Positions 1 to 10,117 of a DNA stretch of 36,751 nucleotides are shown piece after piece; the first letter of the stretch is position 1; each line of letters starts with the position of its first letter. The stretch covers positions 1 through 36,751 of the forward strand of contig VBKO01000062.1 in NCBI GenBank assembly GCA_005888115.1, given 5' to 3'. Source of the DNA: Deltaproteobacteria bacterium. Lineage in GTDB: Bacteria; Myxococcota; Myxococcia; Myxococcales; 40CM-4-68-19. Below the pieces are notes generated by a model. It saw only the letters and a program-made list of their open reading frames with translations, ran no database searches and was not told where the DNA came from. The translations under genes and the position numbers were made by a program.

Positions 1-356
1 AGCGTCGCGCGTCGGCCGAGAGCCCATTCCAGCGCGGGATCGCACAGCGCGCGCCCCAATCCCTGCCGGCGCAGGTCCGGCGCGACCGCCGCGTACAAGT
101 CCGCGGTCGCGCTCTCCCCGCGTTCGCCCAGCGGCTCGCGCAAGGCAACGAAGGCGATCCCCTGCAGAGCGCCGTGCTCGTCTTGGGCGACCCGCCACAG
201 GGCGAGCAGCGCGCGTGGTCCCTCCGCGATGATCGGCAGCCGCTGCGCGAACGGCTCGACGAGCGGGTCCGCGGCCCGTGCCCGATCGCAGAACCGGCCG
301 GCGAGGTCCAGATCGCCCCGAGCGAGCTCCCGCACGCTGACCGCTGCCGACGTCAC
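1..356 (-). CDS. GNAT-family N-acetyltransferase, truncated by the window edge (C-terminus missing)
   Basis: Minus-strand translation from GTG at 356: VTSAAVSVRELARGDLDLAGRFCDRARAADPLVEPFAQRLPIIAEG...LWRVAQDEHGALQGIAFVALREPLGERGESATADLYAAVAPDLRRQGLGRALCDPALEWALGR. RRQGLGRAL resembles the acetyl-CoA binding motif. GTGA overlap with the upstream gene's stop. Confidence 0.7.
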   Translation of the reverse strand, partial: MTSAAVSVRELARGDLDLAGRFCDRARAADPLVEPFAQRLPIIAEGPRALLALWRVAQDEHGALQGIAFVALREPLGERGESATADLYAAVAPDLRRQGLGRALCDPALEWALGRRAT

Positions 357-1024
357 CGATCGAAATAGAACCCGATTCCAGCTTGCATGCCGAGACCCCC
401 GGTGTTGTTGGCACAGGTCCCATTGCAGGAGGTCTCCACGATGGTGGCGAGGTTCACCTCCGGCATCACGAGCAGATTGCCCGCCCGGAACGCCACTCCG
501 AACACGCCGCCGAGCAGGAACGCGTGATCGCCGGTCCCCGGGGACGGCTCGACGTGGGTGAACAGGAGCTTCGGCCCGAAGACCACTTCGGTCGTCCCGG
601 ACCGGACGCCGAAGAGCAGGGGCAAGAACAGGTTGAGAGTCGTGAGCGAGCTGCTCGGGTTCCCGCCGTTGTTCACGTACAAGACTCCGCCGCCCGGCGC
701 GATCGACACGACGAATCCCGGGTTGTTGGCCAATGCGTATTTCAAGTCGAGCGAGGCGCCGGCGGGACCGGCTTTGACCCCGACGTCCGCATCGTCGGAC
801 AGACCGAATCGCGCCGCGAGCTCCAGGTTGGGAACGACGACCGCGGTGCTGGCATTCGGACCGCCCCCGAACGGGCCTCCGGTCGGCGGCGTGAAGGTGG
901 TGACCTGGGGCGCGATGGCGATCCGGGTCTTTCCCGCGCCCACCGGACTCGCCGTCTGGACGGTCGAAAGCGAAGTGCACGCGAGGCCGGCTGCGGCCGC
1001 GGCCACCACGACCAAACGCTTCAT
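353..1024 (-). CDS. Putative lipoprotein / outer-membrane beta-barrel-like protein of unknown function (223 aa)
   Basis: MKRLVVVAAAAAGLACTSLSTV... signal peptide with lipobox-like LAC; ends GIGFYFDR*. It is embedded in the longer read-through ORF 353..3451, whose upstream part is the wrong frame of the neighbouring gene. Confidence 0.75.
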   Translation of the reverse strand: MKRLVVVAAAAAGLACTSLSTVQTASPVGAGKTRIAIAPQVTTFTPPTGGPFGGGPNASTAVVVPNLELAARFGLSDDADVGVKAGPAGASLDLKYALANNPGFVVSIAPGGGVLYVNNGGNPSSSLTTLNLFLPLLFGVRSGTTEVVFGPKLLFTHVEPSPGTGDHAFLLGGVFGVAFRAGNLLVMPEVNLATIVETSCNGTCANNTGGLGMQAGIGFYFDR

Positions 1025-1047
1025 GCTCCCCTCCCCCGGGCGGCGCG

Positions 1048-3177
1048 TCAGGCGCCTCGTCCGGCGATCGCTTCCGCCACCAGCTCGGCAATGTCCTTCG
1101 CCTGCATCGACTCGGCCCGGCCGGTCTCGCTGATGCCGTCCTTGATCATCGTCAGGCAGAACGGGCAGCTCGTCGCCACCAGCCCCTTCTCGCCCAGCGT
1201 CTTCGCGGCCTCCTCGACCCGATTCTGATTGATGCGCTGGCCGATCGTCTCCTCCAGCCACATGCGGCCGCCGCCCGCGCCGCAGCAGAACGTCTCCGTG
1301 CGGTTGCGGTCCATCTCCTTCACCTTGACCCCGATCGAGATCAGCGCCTGCCGGGGCGCCTCGCTGATGCCGTTGTGGCGCGCCAGGTAGCACGAGTCGT
1401 GGTAGGTGACCGGCTCCTCCAGCTGCACCTCGCCCGGCTTGAGCCTGCCGTCGTCGACCAGCTGCGCGATCACCTCGCTGTGGTGCAGCACCTTGAAGTG
1501 CCCGCCGAACTGCGGATATTCGTTCGCGAGCGTATTGAAGCAGTGCGGGCACTGGGTGATGATCTTCTTCACTCCGTAGCGGTTCAGCGTCTCGACGTTC
1601 TGCTGCGCGAGCGATTGGAAGAGGTACTCGTTCCCCAGCCGCCGGGCGGAGTCGCCATTGCAGGTCTCCTCGTCGCCGAGGATGACGAAGTCCACGTTTG
1701 CCGCCTGCAGGATGCTCACGATGGCGCGCGAGACCTTCTTCTGCCTTTCGTCGAAGCTGCCCGCGCAGCCGACGAAGAAGAGCCACTCGAAGTTCTCGGC
1801 AGCCTCCTTCACGCTCGCCGCCGTGCGCACGCCCAGGTCGGCGCACCATTCCGCACGGCGGTTGGAGCCCATCCCCCAGGGGTTCCCCTGGCCCTCCATT
1901 CCCTTGAAGACCCGCGCGGCTTCGTCGGGAAAGCGCGACTCCATCAGGACCAGGTGGCGGCGCATGTCGACGATGCGCGGGAGCTGCTCGATGAAAACGG
2001 GGCACGCCTGCTCGCACCAGCCGCAGGTGGTGCACGCCCAGATGGTCTCGTCGGGCAGCACGCCGTTCTCGTTCCCCACCAGCGGCGGCAGCTTCTCCGC
2101 CAGCTCGGCTGGAAGCTGCAGGCTGGACCCGGCGGTCGCGCCGTCGTGGCCGTCGTGGGCGACCGGGGTTGCAGGGATCCGGTTCGTCCGCGAGAGCAGC
2201 GCCGCGAGGGGAAGCGGCATTCCCGCCGCGACCTGTTGCGCGTGATGGCGGATGGCGCGGTTCATTTCCTTGTGGGTGAGCGGCTTCCCCGTGTCGTAGG
2301 TCGGGCAGTAGGTCTGGCAGCGGCCGCACTCGGTGCACGAGTACGTGTCGAGGATTTCCTTCCAGGAGAGGTCGCTGAGCTTCGAAATGCCGAAGCTGGT
2401 CGCGTTCTCCAGGTCGAGCTTTCCCAGCTGGCCCATCGGCTCCAAACGCTGGAAGTAGACGGTCGGCAGTCCCGTGATGATGTGGAAGTGCTTCCCCATC
2501 GGCAGGAAGTTGAGGAAGGACATCACGATGGCGATGTGGAGCAGCACGCCGAAGGTCATCGCGTTGGCCGCGGCGCGCGGCGACATGCCGTAGAGGAACC
2601 ACTGCGCGACCTTGCCGGACACCGGCAGGTACCAGGGAACCTCGCCGGCGCTCTTCGCCAACGCGGCGGCGTCGATGAGCACGTCGGTCCAGAGGACGCC
2701 GATGATCATGCAGAGGATGAACACGCCCTCCCACGAGAGCGTCATCCGCTCCTTCTTGGCGACCACGCGGTAGTAGAGGAAGACCGCGCACCCCAGCGTT
2801 CCCAGGATGTCGATCACGTCCTTGCTGAACAGGTACGCCTGCCCGAGCCGCGTCTCGTGCGCCAGGAACGGCAGGTGGAAGGTGGGATCGTACGCCAGGC
2901 CGAAGGAGGTCAGCGTGCCCAGCTGCGCCACGATGAAGGCGACGAAGATCCAGATATGCGCCATGCCGGCGGCGCGCTCCGGCTTCGCCGGCATGCGCTT
3001 CTGCCCGAAGCCGTATTCGATCAGCTTCTCGGTGCGCGTGAGAGGATCGTCCCAGCGCACGTCCTTGCGCGCGAAGAGCAGCGGCCGGATGCGGTAGGAC
3101 ATCGTCCACAAGAACAGGGCGAGCCCGGCCGCGATGATCACCGTGGCGACGATGGGAGCCATTGAGCCGGGCAGCAT
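1048..3177 (-). CDS. Membrane-anchored (Fe-S)-binding oxidoreductase, HdrD/GlpC-like with NarI-like N-terminal membrane domain and CCG domains
   Basis: 709 aa; N-terminal TM segments; CTECGRCQTYCP and CTTCGWCEQACP 4Fe-4S motifs; cysteine-rich GCAGSFDE, CPHCFNTLANEYP, CCGAGGGRMW and CPFCLTMIKDG motifs. Confidence 0.88.
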   Translation of the reverse strand: MLPGSMAPIVATVIIAAGLALFLWTMSYRIRPLLFARKDVRWDDPLTRTEKLIEYGFGQKRMPAKPERAAGMAHIWIFVAFIVAQLGTLTSFGLAYDPTFHLPFLAHETRLGQAYLFSKDVIDILGTLGCAVFLYYRVVAKKERMTLSWEGVFILCMIIGVLWTDVLIDAAALAKSAGEVPWYLPVSGKVAQWFLYGMSPRAAANAMTFGVLLHIAIVMSFLNFLPMGKHFHIITGLPTVYFQRLEPMGQLGKLDLENATSFGISKLSDLSWKEILDTYSCTECGRCQTYCPTYDTGKPLTHKEMNRAIRHHAQQVAAGMPLPLAALLSRTNRIPATPVAHDGHDGATAGSSLQLPAELAEKLPPLVGNENGVLPDETIWACTTCGWCEQACPVFIEQLPRIVDMRRHLVLMESRFPDEAARVFKGMEGQGNPWGMGSNRRAEWCADLGVRTAASVKEAAENFEWLFFVGCAGSFDERQKKVSRAIVSILQAANVDFVILGDEETCNGDSARRLGNEYLFQSLAQQNVETLNRYGVKKIITQCPHCFNTLANEYPQFGGHFKVLHHSEVIAQLVDDGRLKPGEVQLEEPVTYHDSCYLARHNGISEAPRQALISIGVKVKEMDRNRTETFCCGAGGGRMWLEETIGQRINQNRVEEAAKTLGEKGLVATSCPFCLTMIKDGISETGRAESMQAKDIAELVAEAIAGRGA

Positions 3178-3223
3178 ATCCGCACCCCGCGGCCAGGGCC
3201 ATTGCGGAGCCGTCGATTGAAGT

Positions 3224-3326
3224 GACCGCGATCTCTTGGGGGGTCGAGGGGGGAGCGAGCTCCCCCCTCGTTAGAGGCGCCGAAAGGCGCCGGATCGAAG
3301 AGCGTGATGTGTACGGCAGAGCGGTC
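3224..3326. repeat. Dispersed intergenic element, copy 1 (~103 bp, two hairpins)
   Basis: GACCGCGATCTCTTGGGGGGTCGAGGGGGGAGCGAGCTCCCCCCTCGTTAGAGGCGCCGAAAGGCGCCGGATCGAAGAGCGTG...GCGGTC. Closely matches 15585-15686. Perfect hairpins GAGGGGGGAG-CGAG-CTCCCCCCTC (3246-3269) and GGCGCC-GAAA-GGCGCC (3276-3291). Ends GACCGC/GCGGTC are inverted. Confidence 0.85.
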
Positions 3327-3348
3327 GACCCGAGCCAGCGGGCACGAT

Positions 3349-3944
3349 CTAATGAATCATTCGTAAATGCGGCGGGCTCGCCCGCTCGCGGAGGAACTTG
3401 TCGATCACCTGCCGGTACTCCGACAAGTCGCGGCACCCCTGCATGAGCCACTCGCCGCCGATCACCAGCGCCGGGACACCCTTGATCCCCAGCGCCTCGG
3501 CTTCCTCGCCTGCGATGGTGACCGACTGCTCGGTGTCCGGATCGTCGAGGCGCTCAGCTCGTGCTGCTTCTCGTACCCTTGCGGCAGCGCGGCCTCGAGC
3601 GCCACCAGCGGCGGCAGGCTGGAGGAAGGCGGATCGTCCCCCGTCCACAGGTCCGCCTTGACGCCCCGACCCTCGCGCTCCTTCGAGATGCGGCGGAAGT
3701 GACGGGCGAGAAGCGAGCGCTGCTTCTTGTCCGGCAGCTGGTTCTCCGGCCGCAGCGCGTACGGCTTGAAGGTCCAGCGCACTGACGGCCCGTACTCCTC
3801 GCGGAGCACCTCCAGGCGCGCGTCGGCCAGATAGCACCACGAGCAGAGCACGTCGTGGAACAGCACGAGCTCGACCTGTGCCGGGGCGTTGCTGTCCTGC
3901 AGGCGGGACTGGAAGGCGACGTCCCGGCCGATGCGGATCGCCAT
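3349..3944 (-). pseudogene. DsbA/FrnE-family thiol oxidoreductase, split into two frames with an apparent internal deletion
   Basis: N-terminal half in frame of ORF 3462..3980 (VELVLFHDVLCSWCYLADARLEVLREEYG...VALEAALPQGYEKQHEL, CxxC motif CSWC). C-terminal half in frame of ORF 3349..4038 (RLDDPDTEQSVTIAGEEAEALGIKGVPALVIGGEWLMQGCRDLSEYRQVIDKFL). Junction near 3545-3560. Confidence 0.75.
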
Positions 3945-4074
3945 GCAGGCAGTCTCGCCAAAGAAGGCCGCCCGCTGCAAGCGATTTGCGTGTCGGCGAG
4001 CAGCCCCGCGGCGGAAGTGGGAGCGTGACGTACAGCACCGCTCGTCCAGGCCGCCGGGCGAGCAGGCGGGCGAT

Positions 4075-5004
4075 TCAACCGCCGGCGCGGGCCACGCGTG
4101 CGGCCAGACGGGCCGCGTGATCGACGATTGCGCCGGCGATGTCCAGGCCGGTGGCTCGTTCGAGCCCCTCGAACCCCGGCGAAGAGTTCACCTCCATCAC
4201 CTTGGGCCCTTTCTCGGCCTCGAGGAGGTCCACCCCCGCCACGTCGAGGCCCAGCACGCGCGCGGCACGCACCGCCGCCTGCGCATACCCGGCCGACAGC
4301 TCCAGCGCGCTCCCCTCGCCGCCGCGGTGCAGGTTGCTGCGGAAATCCCCTGAGCGCGCCTCGCGCCGCATGGCCCCGACGACGCGATCGCCGACCACCA
4401 GGGCACGCACGTCGCGTCCCCTCGATTCGGCGATGAACTCCTGGAGCAGGATCTCCTGCCCGAGGTCCCAGAGCGTCGAGAGGATGCTCTCCACCTCCGC
4501 CTCGCTGTGGGCAATCATCACGCCGACGCCTTGTGTCCCCTGGATGAGCTTCAAGATGGCGGGCAACCCGCCGACGTGCGCGACCAGCTCCTTGATGTCG
4601 CCGCCGCCGCGCGCCAGCACGGTGCGCGGCATGTCGACGCCGGCCGCCGCGAGCAGCTGCAAGGCGCGCAGCTTGTCGCGGCTGTTCGCAATCCCCGCCG
4701 CGCAGTTCACGACGGGCACTCCTTCCGCCTCGAGCTGGCGCACCACGGCGAGCCCCGCCGCAGTGACCGACGCGCCGATCCGGGGGACGGCGACCGCCAC
4801 ATCGCGCAGCTCCTCGCCCGCGAGGAACACGCGCGGGCGGCCCTGCTCCAGCACCAGGTTGCAGGCGAGCACGTCCACCACGCGCGTGCGCATGCCGCGC
4901 GCCCGCGCCGACTCGACCAGCCGCCGGGTCGAGTAGAGCCTCTTCTTGCGCGAGAGGACGGCCAGGAGCGGGCGCGGGCTCTTGCGCGTCGTCTTGCGCG
5001 CCAT
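4075..5004 (-). CDS. rimK: RimK-family ATP-grasp alpha-L-glutamate ligase
   Basis: 309 aa; PRIGASVTAAGLAVVRQLEAEGVPVVN, NSRDKLRALQLLAAAGVDMPRT, LKLIQGTQGVGVMIA, FIAESRGRDVRALVVGDRVVGAMRREA, VMEVNSSPGFEGLERATGLDIA, all typical of RimK. Confidence 0.87.
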   Translation of the reverse strand: MARKTTRKSPRPLLAVLSRKKRLYSTRRLVESARARGMRTRVVDVLACNLVLEQGRPRVFLAGEELRDVAVAVPRIGASVTAAGLAVVRQLEAEGVPVVNCAAGIANSRDKLRALQLLAAAGVDMPRTVLARGGGDIKELVAHVGGLPAILKLIQGTQGVGVMIAHSEAEVESILSTLWDLGQEILLQEFIAESRGRDVRALVVGDRVVGAMRREARSGDFRSNLHRGGEGSALELSAGYAQAAVRAARVLGLDVAGVDLLEAEKGPKVMEVNSSPGFEGLERATGLDIAGAIVDHAARLAARVARAGG

Positions 5005-5017
5005 TCCCGAGAGCGTA

Positions 5018-6769
5018 TCAGGCTTGCGCGGGAGCGCGCCCGCGGTCGGGCGCCGCGTGGGCCGGGGAAAGCGGCAAAGTGAAGCTGAACACTGCCCCCT
5101 TGCCGCTCTCGCTGGCCACCAGGAACCGCCCGCCGTGGCGCTGGACGATCTCGTGGCTCACGAACAGGCCGATGCCCAGGCCGCCGAAGTGCCGCGTCGC
5201 TGCGTTGCGGGCGCGGAAGAAGCGCTGGAAGAGCTTGGCCTGCTCCTCGGCGGGCACGCCGATGCCCTGGTCCGCCACCGAGACGACCGCGTCGCCGCCC
5301 TCCCGGCCGACGGTCACCACGATCTGCCCGCCCTGCGGGCTGTACTTGATCGCGTTCTGCAGCAGGTTCACCATCACCTGCTCGAGCCGCTGGTGGTCGC
5401 CGAGGACCACCGTCTGCTCGGGCGGCCGGACCACCACGATCTCGTGGCTGTGCGCCGCCGAGCGGAAATCGTCCACCACCTCGCCGATGAGCTGCTCGAG
5501 CTCGACCGGCTCGCGATGGATCTCCAGCCGCCCGGACTCGATCCGGGAGATGTCCAGCAAGTCCTCGACGAGCCTCGCCAGCCGGGTCACCTGGCGCCTC
5601 GCCTTGTTCGCGAGCTCCGGCTCGATGCGCATCCCGCGCGCGAGGCGCTTCTCGATGTTCTGCAGGTACATCGAGAGCGGTGTGAGCGGCGTGCGCAGCT
5701 CGTGCGCCGCTACGGTGAGGAACTCGGACCGCTGCTCTTCCAGCACCTTCCGGGGCGTGATGTCCGTGTAGATGAACAGCCGGCCGAGGTACTCGCCGCG
5801 CGGCCCGCGGACCGGGACGCTGGTGCGCGCCACCCAAGCGCCGGAGCGAGCGATCTGGAATTCGTCGAACGACCGCTCGTCGCGCCGCGAGAAGATCTCC
5901 CGGGTGCGCGCTTCCATCTCGGCAATCCGGCCGTCGCCACGGGCGTCCTGCCCGAACAACTCCTCGTAATGCCTGCCGACGAACTCGTGGACCGGCATCC
6001 ACTCGAACATCTCCGCCAGCCGCGGGCCGACGTAGCGGACCCGGTCGTACTGATCGAACAGCACCAGCCCGTTCGGGTCCGCCTCGAAGGTCGCGAGCAG
6101 CTCGGCCGCACGGCGCTCGGCGCCCTCCCGGGCGAGCTGCTCCCGGTCGCGCTCTTCGGCCAGCTCGCGGACCAGCCGGGCATTCCGGACCGCCAGCGAG
6201 GCGCGGTCGGCGAGCGCGACGACGAAGTCGACGTCGTTCGGCGTGTACTTGCGCCCGCCCGCTCCGGCCGAAGCGAGGATCAAGGTCCCTAGCGGCTCGG
6301 CGCCGGTCACGAGCGGTGCGACGATTGCGGAGGCGAGGCCGATGTCCTTCAGGAGCCGGTACTCGTCCTCGCCCTGCACGCCGGCACGCAGCATCTCGTC
6401 CGTGATCTCCTCGAAGACCAAGGGGCGCTTCTGCACGAGCGCGTTCGTCTGCGCAGGGCCCGCATCCCATCGCCGCGGGTGCTGGATCCGGTTCAGCTTC
6501 TCGGCCAGGTCGCGCTGGCGCGGATCGGGGTGATACGCGGCGGATTGCCGCAACAGACCGTCCGGCCCGATGAGCGAGAACGCGCACCAGTCGCCCATCC
6601 CCTGGACGACCTTGTCGACGATGCGGCGCAGCGGCTCGGCCTCGTCGCCGCCGACGTAGTCGAGAAGGATCGCGGAGATTTCCGAGAGGATGCGCTGTCT
6701 CCGCTCGGCTTCGTGGAGGCGCAGCCGCTCCGCTTCCAGTTGGGTCTGGTCGGTCAACCGCTCCTCCAT
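5018..6769 (-). CDS. Sensor histidine kinase (GAF + PAS + HisKA + HATPase)
   Basis: 583 aa; HisKA box [21 protein letters not shown]-box [18 protein letters not shown]-boxes [13 protein letters not shown] and [15 protein letters not shown]; upstream GAF- and PAS-like regions. Confidence 0.9.
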   Translation of the reverse strand: MEERLTDQTQLEAERLRLHEAERRQRILSEISAILLDYVGGDEAEPLRRIVDKVVQGMGDWCAFSLIGPDGLLRQSAAYHPDPRQRDLAEKLNRIQHPRRWDAGPAQTNALVQKRPLVFEEITDEMLRAGVQGEDEYRLLKDIGLASAIVAPLVTGAEPLGTLILASAGAGGRKYTPNDVDFVVALADRASLAVRNARLVRELAEERDREQLAREGAERRAAELLATFEADPNGLVLFDQYDRVRYVGPRLAEMFEWMPVHEFVGRHYEELFGQDARGDGRIAEMEARTREIFSRRDERSFDEFQIARSGAWVARTSVPVRGPRGEYLGRLFIYTDITPRKVLEEQRSEFLTVAAHELRTPLTPLSMYLQNIEKRLARGMRIEPELANKARRQVTRLARLVEDLLDISRIESGRLEIHREPVELEQLIGEVVDDFRSAAHSHEIVVVRPPEQTVVLGDHQRLEQVMVNLLQNAIKYSPQGGQIVVTVGREGGDAVVSVADQGIGVPAEEQAKLFQRFFRARNAATRHFGGLGIGLFVSHEIVQRHGGRFLVASESGKGAVFSFTLPLSPAHAAPDRGRAPAQA

Positions 6770-6882
6770 GGCTCAAGTTGCCGTGCGACCGGTCGGCTGC
6801 CGACGGGTGCGACGCTGGCGCGTCGGACAGTGCTCACGCCCGGCTGCGGCGGCAGGCCGCCTTTGGTACAGTGCGCGGCCCC

Positions 6883-9147
6883 ATGGACGCGCGAATCACT
6901 CCCGAGATCGTCCGGCAGCATGGCCTGACGGAGGACGAGTACCGGCGTATCGTCGGCCACATCGGCCGCGATCCGAACCTGGTCGAGCTGGGCATCTTCT
7001 CCGCGATGTGGTCCGAGCACTGCTCGTACAAGTCCTCCCGCCGCTTCCTCAAGCACCTGCCGACCAAGGGGCCGCGCGTCCTGCAGGGGCCCGGCGAGAA
7101 CGCGGGCGTCGTCGACGTGGGCGGCGGATTGGCCGTGGCGTTCAAGATGGAGAGCCACAATCACCCGAGCTACATCGAACCGTACCAGGGCGCGGCGACC
7201 GGCGTGGGCGGCATCCTGCGGGACGTGTTTACCATGGGCGCGCGCCCGATCGCCTCGCTGAACTCGCTGCGGTTCGGCAAGCCGTCGCACCCCAGGACCG
7301 CGCGTCTGCTCGAAGGCGTGGTCGCGGGCATCGCCGGCTACGGAAACTGCATCGGCGTTCCCACCGTCGGCGGCGAGGTGGCGTTCGACGAGAGCTACGA
7401 CGGAAATTGCCTGGTGAACGCCTTCACCCTCGGCCTGCTCAAGTCGAACCGCATCTTCCGTGGAACGGCGTCGGGCGTCGGAAACCCCGTCATCTACATC
7501 GGCGCGCGCACCGGGCGGGACGGCATCCACGGCGCGACGATGGCCTCCGCCGAGTTCGACGAGGAAAGCGAATCGAAGCGCCCCACGGTCCAGGTCGGCG
7601 ACCCCTTCCTGGAGAAGCTCCTCCTCGAAGCGTGCCTGGAGCTGTTCAAGACGGACTGCCTGGTGGGCATCCAGGACATGGGCGCCGCGGGGCTCACCTC
7701 CAGCTCGGTGGAGATGGCGTCGCGCGCGGGGAGCGGCCTGGAGCTGGACGTCGACGCGGTGCCGCGCCGCGAGACCGGGATGACGCCGTACGAGGTCATG
7801 CTCAGCGAGTCGCAGGAGCGCATGCTGCTCGTCGCGAAGAAAGGGCGCGAGCGCGAGGTGTTCGAGATCTGCGACAAGTGGGACCTGGCGCACGCGGTCA
7901 TCGGGCGCGTCACGGATACCGGGAAGCTGGTGGTGAAGTCGGAAGGAAGGACGGTCGCGAAGCTGCCCATCGCGCCGCTCACGGACGAGGCGCCCTCGTA
8001 TGACCGCCCGCGCCGCCGCCCCGACTGGCTGGACGAGGCGCAGAAGCTGGACCTCCCTTCGATCCCCGAGCCGGGCAACCTGGCCAGGGCGCTCGCGCAG
8101 GTGCTCGGATCGCCGACGATCGCCTCCAAGGAATGGGTGTATCGGCAGTACGACCACATGGTCCGCATCGGCACCGCGGTCCGGCCCGGGGCGGGCGACG
8201 CGGCCGTGGTCCGGTTCACGGGCCAGCGTGACGGCGGGGTGGCGCTGAGCGTCGACTGCAACTCGCGCTATTGCTACCTCGAGCCGCGCCTCGGCGCCGC
8301 GCACGCCGTCGCCGAGGCGGCGCGCAACGTGAGCTGCGTCGGAGGCGAGCCGCTGGCCGTCACCGACTGCCTCAACTTCGGCAATCCGGAGCGCCCCGAG
8401 ATCATGTGGCAGTTCGAGCAGGCCTGCCTCGGCATCGCCGACGCCTGCAACGCGCTCGGCACGCCGGTGGTGTCCGGCAACGTGTCGCTCTACAACGAGA
8501 CCGAGGGCAAGGGGATCTTCCCGACGCCGACGATCGGAATGGTCGGCCTGATGGAGGATTGCGCGAAAAATGCCGGCTCCGCCTTCCTCGCCGCCGGCGA
8601 ACGCATCGCGCTGCTCGGCCGGCTCGCGGGACCTGCTGGCGGACACCTCGGCGGGAGCGAGTACCTCCAGGTGGTCCACGGCCGCACCGCAGGGACGCCT
8701 CCTCCGCTCGATCTCGATCTAGAGAAGAAGGTGCAAGGAGCGGTGCGCGCGCTGGTCCGCGCCGGGCTCGTCCGCACCGCGCACGACACCAGCGAGGGCG
8801 GTCTCGCGGTGGCGCTCGCGGAGATGTGCTTCGGCCGGGAGCTCGGGTGCAAGGTGTCGCTGCCGGCGCAGCCGGGGCGCGCCGACGCGCTGCTCTTCGG
8901 CGAGGACGCGGGACGCATCCTCATCGCCTATCCGGCTGCGGCAGCCGACCGCGTCGCGGCGGTGGTGCGCGAGCACGGCGCCCCCTTCGCCGACATCGGC
9001 GAGGTGGGCGGGCCGTCGCTCGTCATCGAGTCGGGCCGACGGACGCTGGTCGATGCGCGCGTCGCCGATCTCAAGAACCCGTGGTCCAGCTCGATCCCGG
9101 GGGTCGTCGGCGAGGGAATCCACCAGGTCGCTCTCGAAGGGCGGTAG
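6883..9147 (+). CDS. purL: Phosphoribosylformylglycinamidine synthase subunit PurL
   Basis: [53 protein letters not shown]...; [42 protein letters not shown]. The ORF track start at 6778 is upstream of the likely ATG at 6883. Confidence 0.97.
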   Translation: MDARITPEIVRQHGLTEDEYRRIVGHIGRDPNLVELGIFSAMWSEHCSYKSSRRFLKHLPTKGPRVLQGPGENAGVVDVGGGLAVAFKMESHNHPSYIEPYQGAATGVGGILRDVFTMGARPIASLNSLRFGKPSHPRTARLLEGVVAGIAGYGNCIGVPTVGGEVAFDESYDGNCLVNAFTLGLLKSNRIFRGTASGVGNPVIYIGARTGRDGIHGATMASAEFDEESESKRPTVQVGDPFLEKLLLEACLELFKTDCLVGIQDMGAAGLTSSSVEMASRAGSGLELDVDAVPRRETGMTPYEVMLSESQERMLLVAKKGREREVFEICDKWDLAHAVIGRVTDTGKLVVKSEGRTVAKLPIAPLTDEAPSYDRPRRRPDWLDEAQKLDLPSIPEPGNLARALAQVLGSPTIASKEWVYRQYDHMVRIGTAVRPGAGDAAVVRFTGQRDGGVALSVDCNSRYCYLEPRLGAAHAVAEAARNVSCVGGEPLAVTDCLNFGNPERPEIMWQFEQACLGIADACNALGTPVVSGNVSLYNETEGKGIFPTPTIGMVGLMEDCAKNAGSAFLAAGERIALLGRLAGPAGGHLGGSEYLQVVHGRTAGTPPPLDLDLEKKVQGAVRALVRAGLVRTAHDTSEGGLAVALAEMCFGRELGCKVSLPAQPGRADALLFGEDAGRILIAYPAAAADRVAAVVREHGAPFADIGEVGGPSLVIESGRRTLVDARVADLKNPWSSSIPGVVGEGIHQVALEGR

Positions 9148-10116
9148 GTGGACACCCAGCTGCTCAGCGCGCGCAGCCCCGCCGACCTCGACGCGGCGGC
9201 GGGGTTGCTCCTGCGAGGCGGCCTGGTCGCCTTTCCCACCGAGACCGTGTACGGGCTCGGCGCGCTGGCGCTCGAGCCGCTGGCCGTGCGCGCCATCTAC
9301 GCGGCCAAGGGGCGCGCGGCGACCAACCCGCTCATCGTGCACGTGCTCGGCGAGGACGAGGCGCGGCCGTTGTGCGCGCGCTGGCCGATCGAGGCGCAGG
9401 AGCTGGTGACGCGCTTCTGGCCCGGGCCGCTCACGCTGGTCTTGCCGCGCACCGATCGCGTGCCCGACGAGGTGACCGGCGGCGGCCCGACCGTCGCCGT
9501 GCGGGCCCCGTCGCATCCGGCGGCGCGCCAGCTGCTCGCGCGCGTCCGCGTACCGCTCGCCGCGCCGAGCGCCAACCGGAGCGAGCACGTGTCCCCGACC
9601 ACGGCGCGCCACGTGCTGCGCGACCTGAATGGCCGCATCGACGCCGTGCTGGACGGCGGCCGTTGCCCGGTGGGGATCGAATCGACGGTGGTCGGGCTCA
9701 CCTCCGCCGGTCCGCGCCTGTTGCGCGCCGGCGCGGTGCCCCGTTCCGCTCTCGAAGAGCTGCTCGGGGAGGTGCCCGACGCCGCGCCGGCCGGGTCCAT
9801 CGCCGCTTCTCCCGGCCAGCAGAAGCGGCACTACGCACCGGCCGCGCTGGTGCGGCTGGCGGACGCCACCGCACTGCCGCGCATCGCCGCCGATCTGCCC
9901 GGCCCGGTGGGCGCCGTGATCCGCGGCGACATCGCCCTTCCACAGGAGGTCGTCTCCGTGCGACTCCCCGAAAACCCTGCCGGTTACGCGCGCGATCTCT
10001 ATGCCGCGCTGCGCGAGCTGGAGGATCGCGGCTGCACTTCCATCTGCATCGAGAGCGTCCCCGCCTCACCGGAGTGGGACGCCATTCGCGACCGCCTGAC
10101 CCGCGCGGCCGCCTGA
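9148..10116 (+). CDS. tsaC: L-threonylcarbamoyladenylate synthase (Sua5/YwlC/TsaC family)
   Basis: FPTETVYGLGALALEPLAVRAIYAAKGRAATNPLIVHV; FWPGPLTLVLPR; STVVGLTSAGPRLLRAGAV; C-terminal Sua5 domain. GTG start directly abuts the purL TAG. Confidence 0.93.
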   Translation: MDTQLLSARSPADLDAAAGLLLRGGLVAFPTETVYGLGALALEPLAVRAIYAAKGRAATNPLIVHVLGEDEARPLCARWPIEAQELVTRFWPGPLTLVLPRTDRVPDEVTGGGPTVAVRAPSHPAARQLLARVRVPLAAPSANRSEHVSPTTARHVLRDLNGRIDAVLDGGRCPVGIESTVVGLTSAGPRLLRAGAVPRSALEELLGEVPDAAPAGSIAASPGQQKRHYAPAALVRLADATALPRIAADLPGPVGAVIRGDIALPQEVVSVRLPENPAGYARDLYAALRELEDRGCTSICIESVPASPEWDAIRDRLTRAAA

Positions 10117-10117
10117 T

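Noticed and set aside
1375-3165. 596-aa plus-strand ORF antisense to the Fe-S oxidoreductase
   Set aside because: Low-complexity R/A/H/E-rich translation typical of antisense frames in very GC-rich DNA; the opposite strand has clear ferredoxin motifs.
353-3451. 1032-aa minus-strand ORF
   Set aside because: Read-through of the wrong frame across the Fe-S oxidoreductase into the small lipoprotein gene; only 353..1024 is a credible gene in this frame.
6754-8679. 641-aa minus-strand ORF antisense to purL
   Set aside because: Antisense shadow of purL codon structure; no recognisable motifs.
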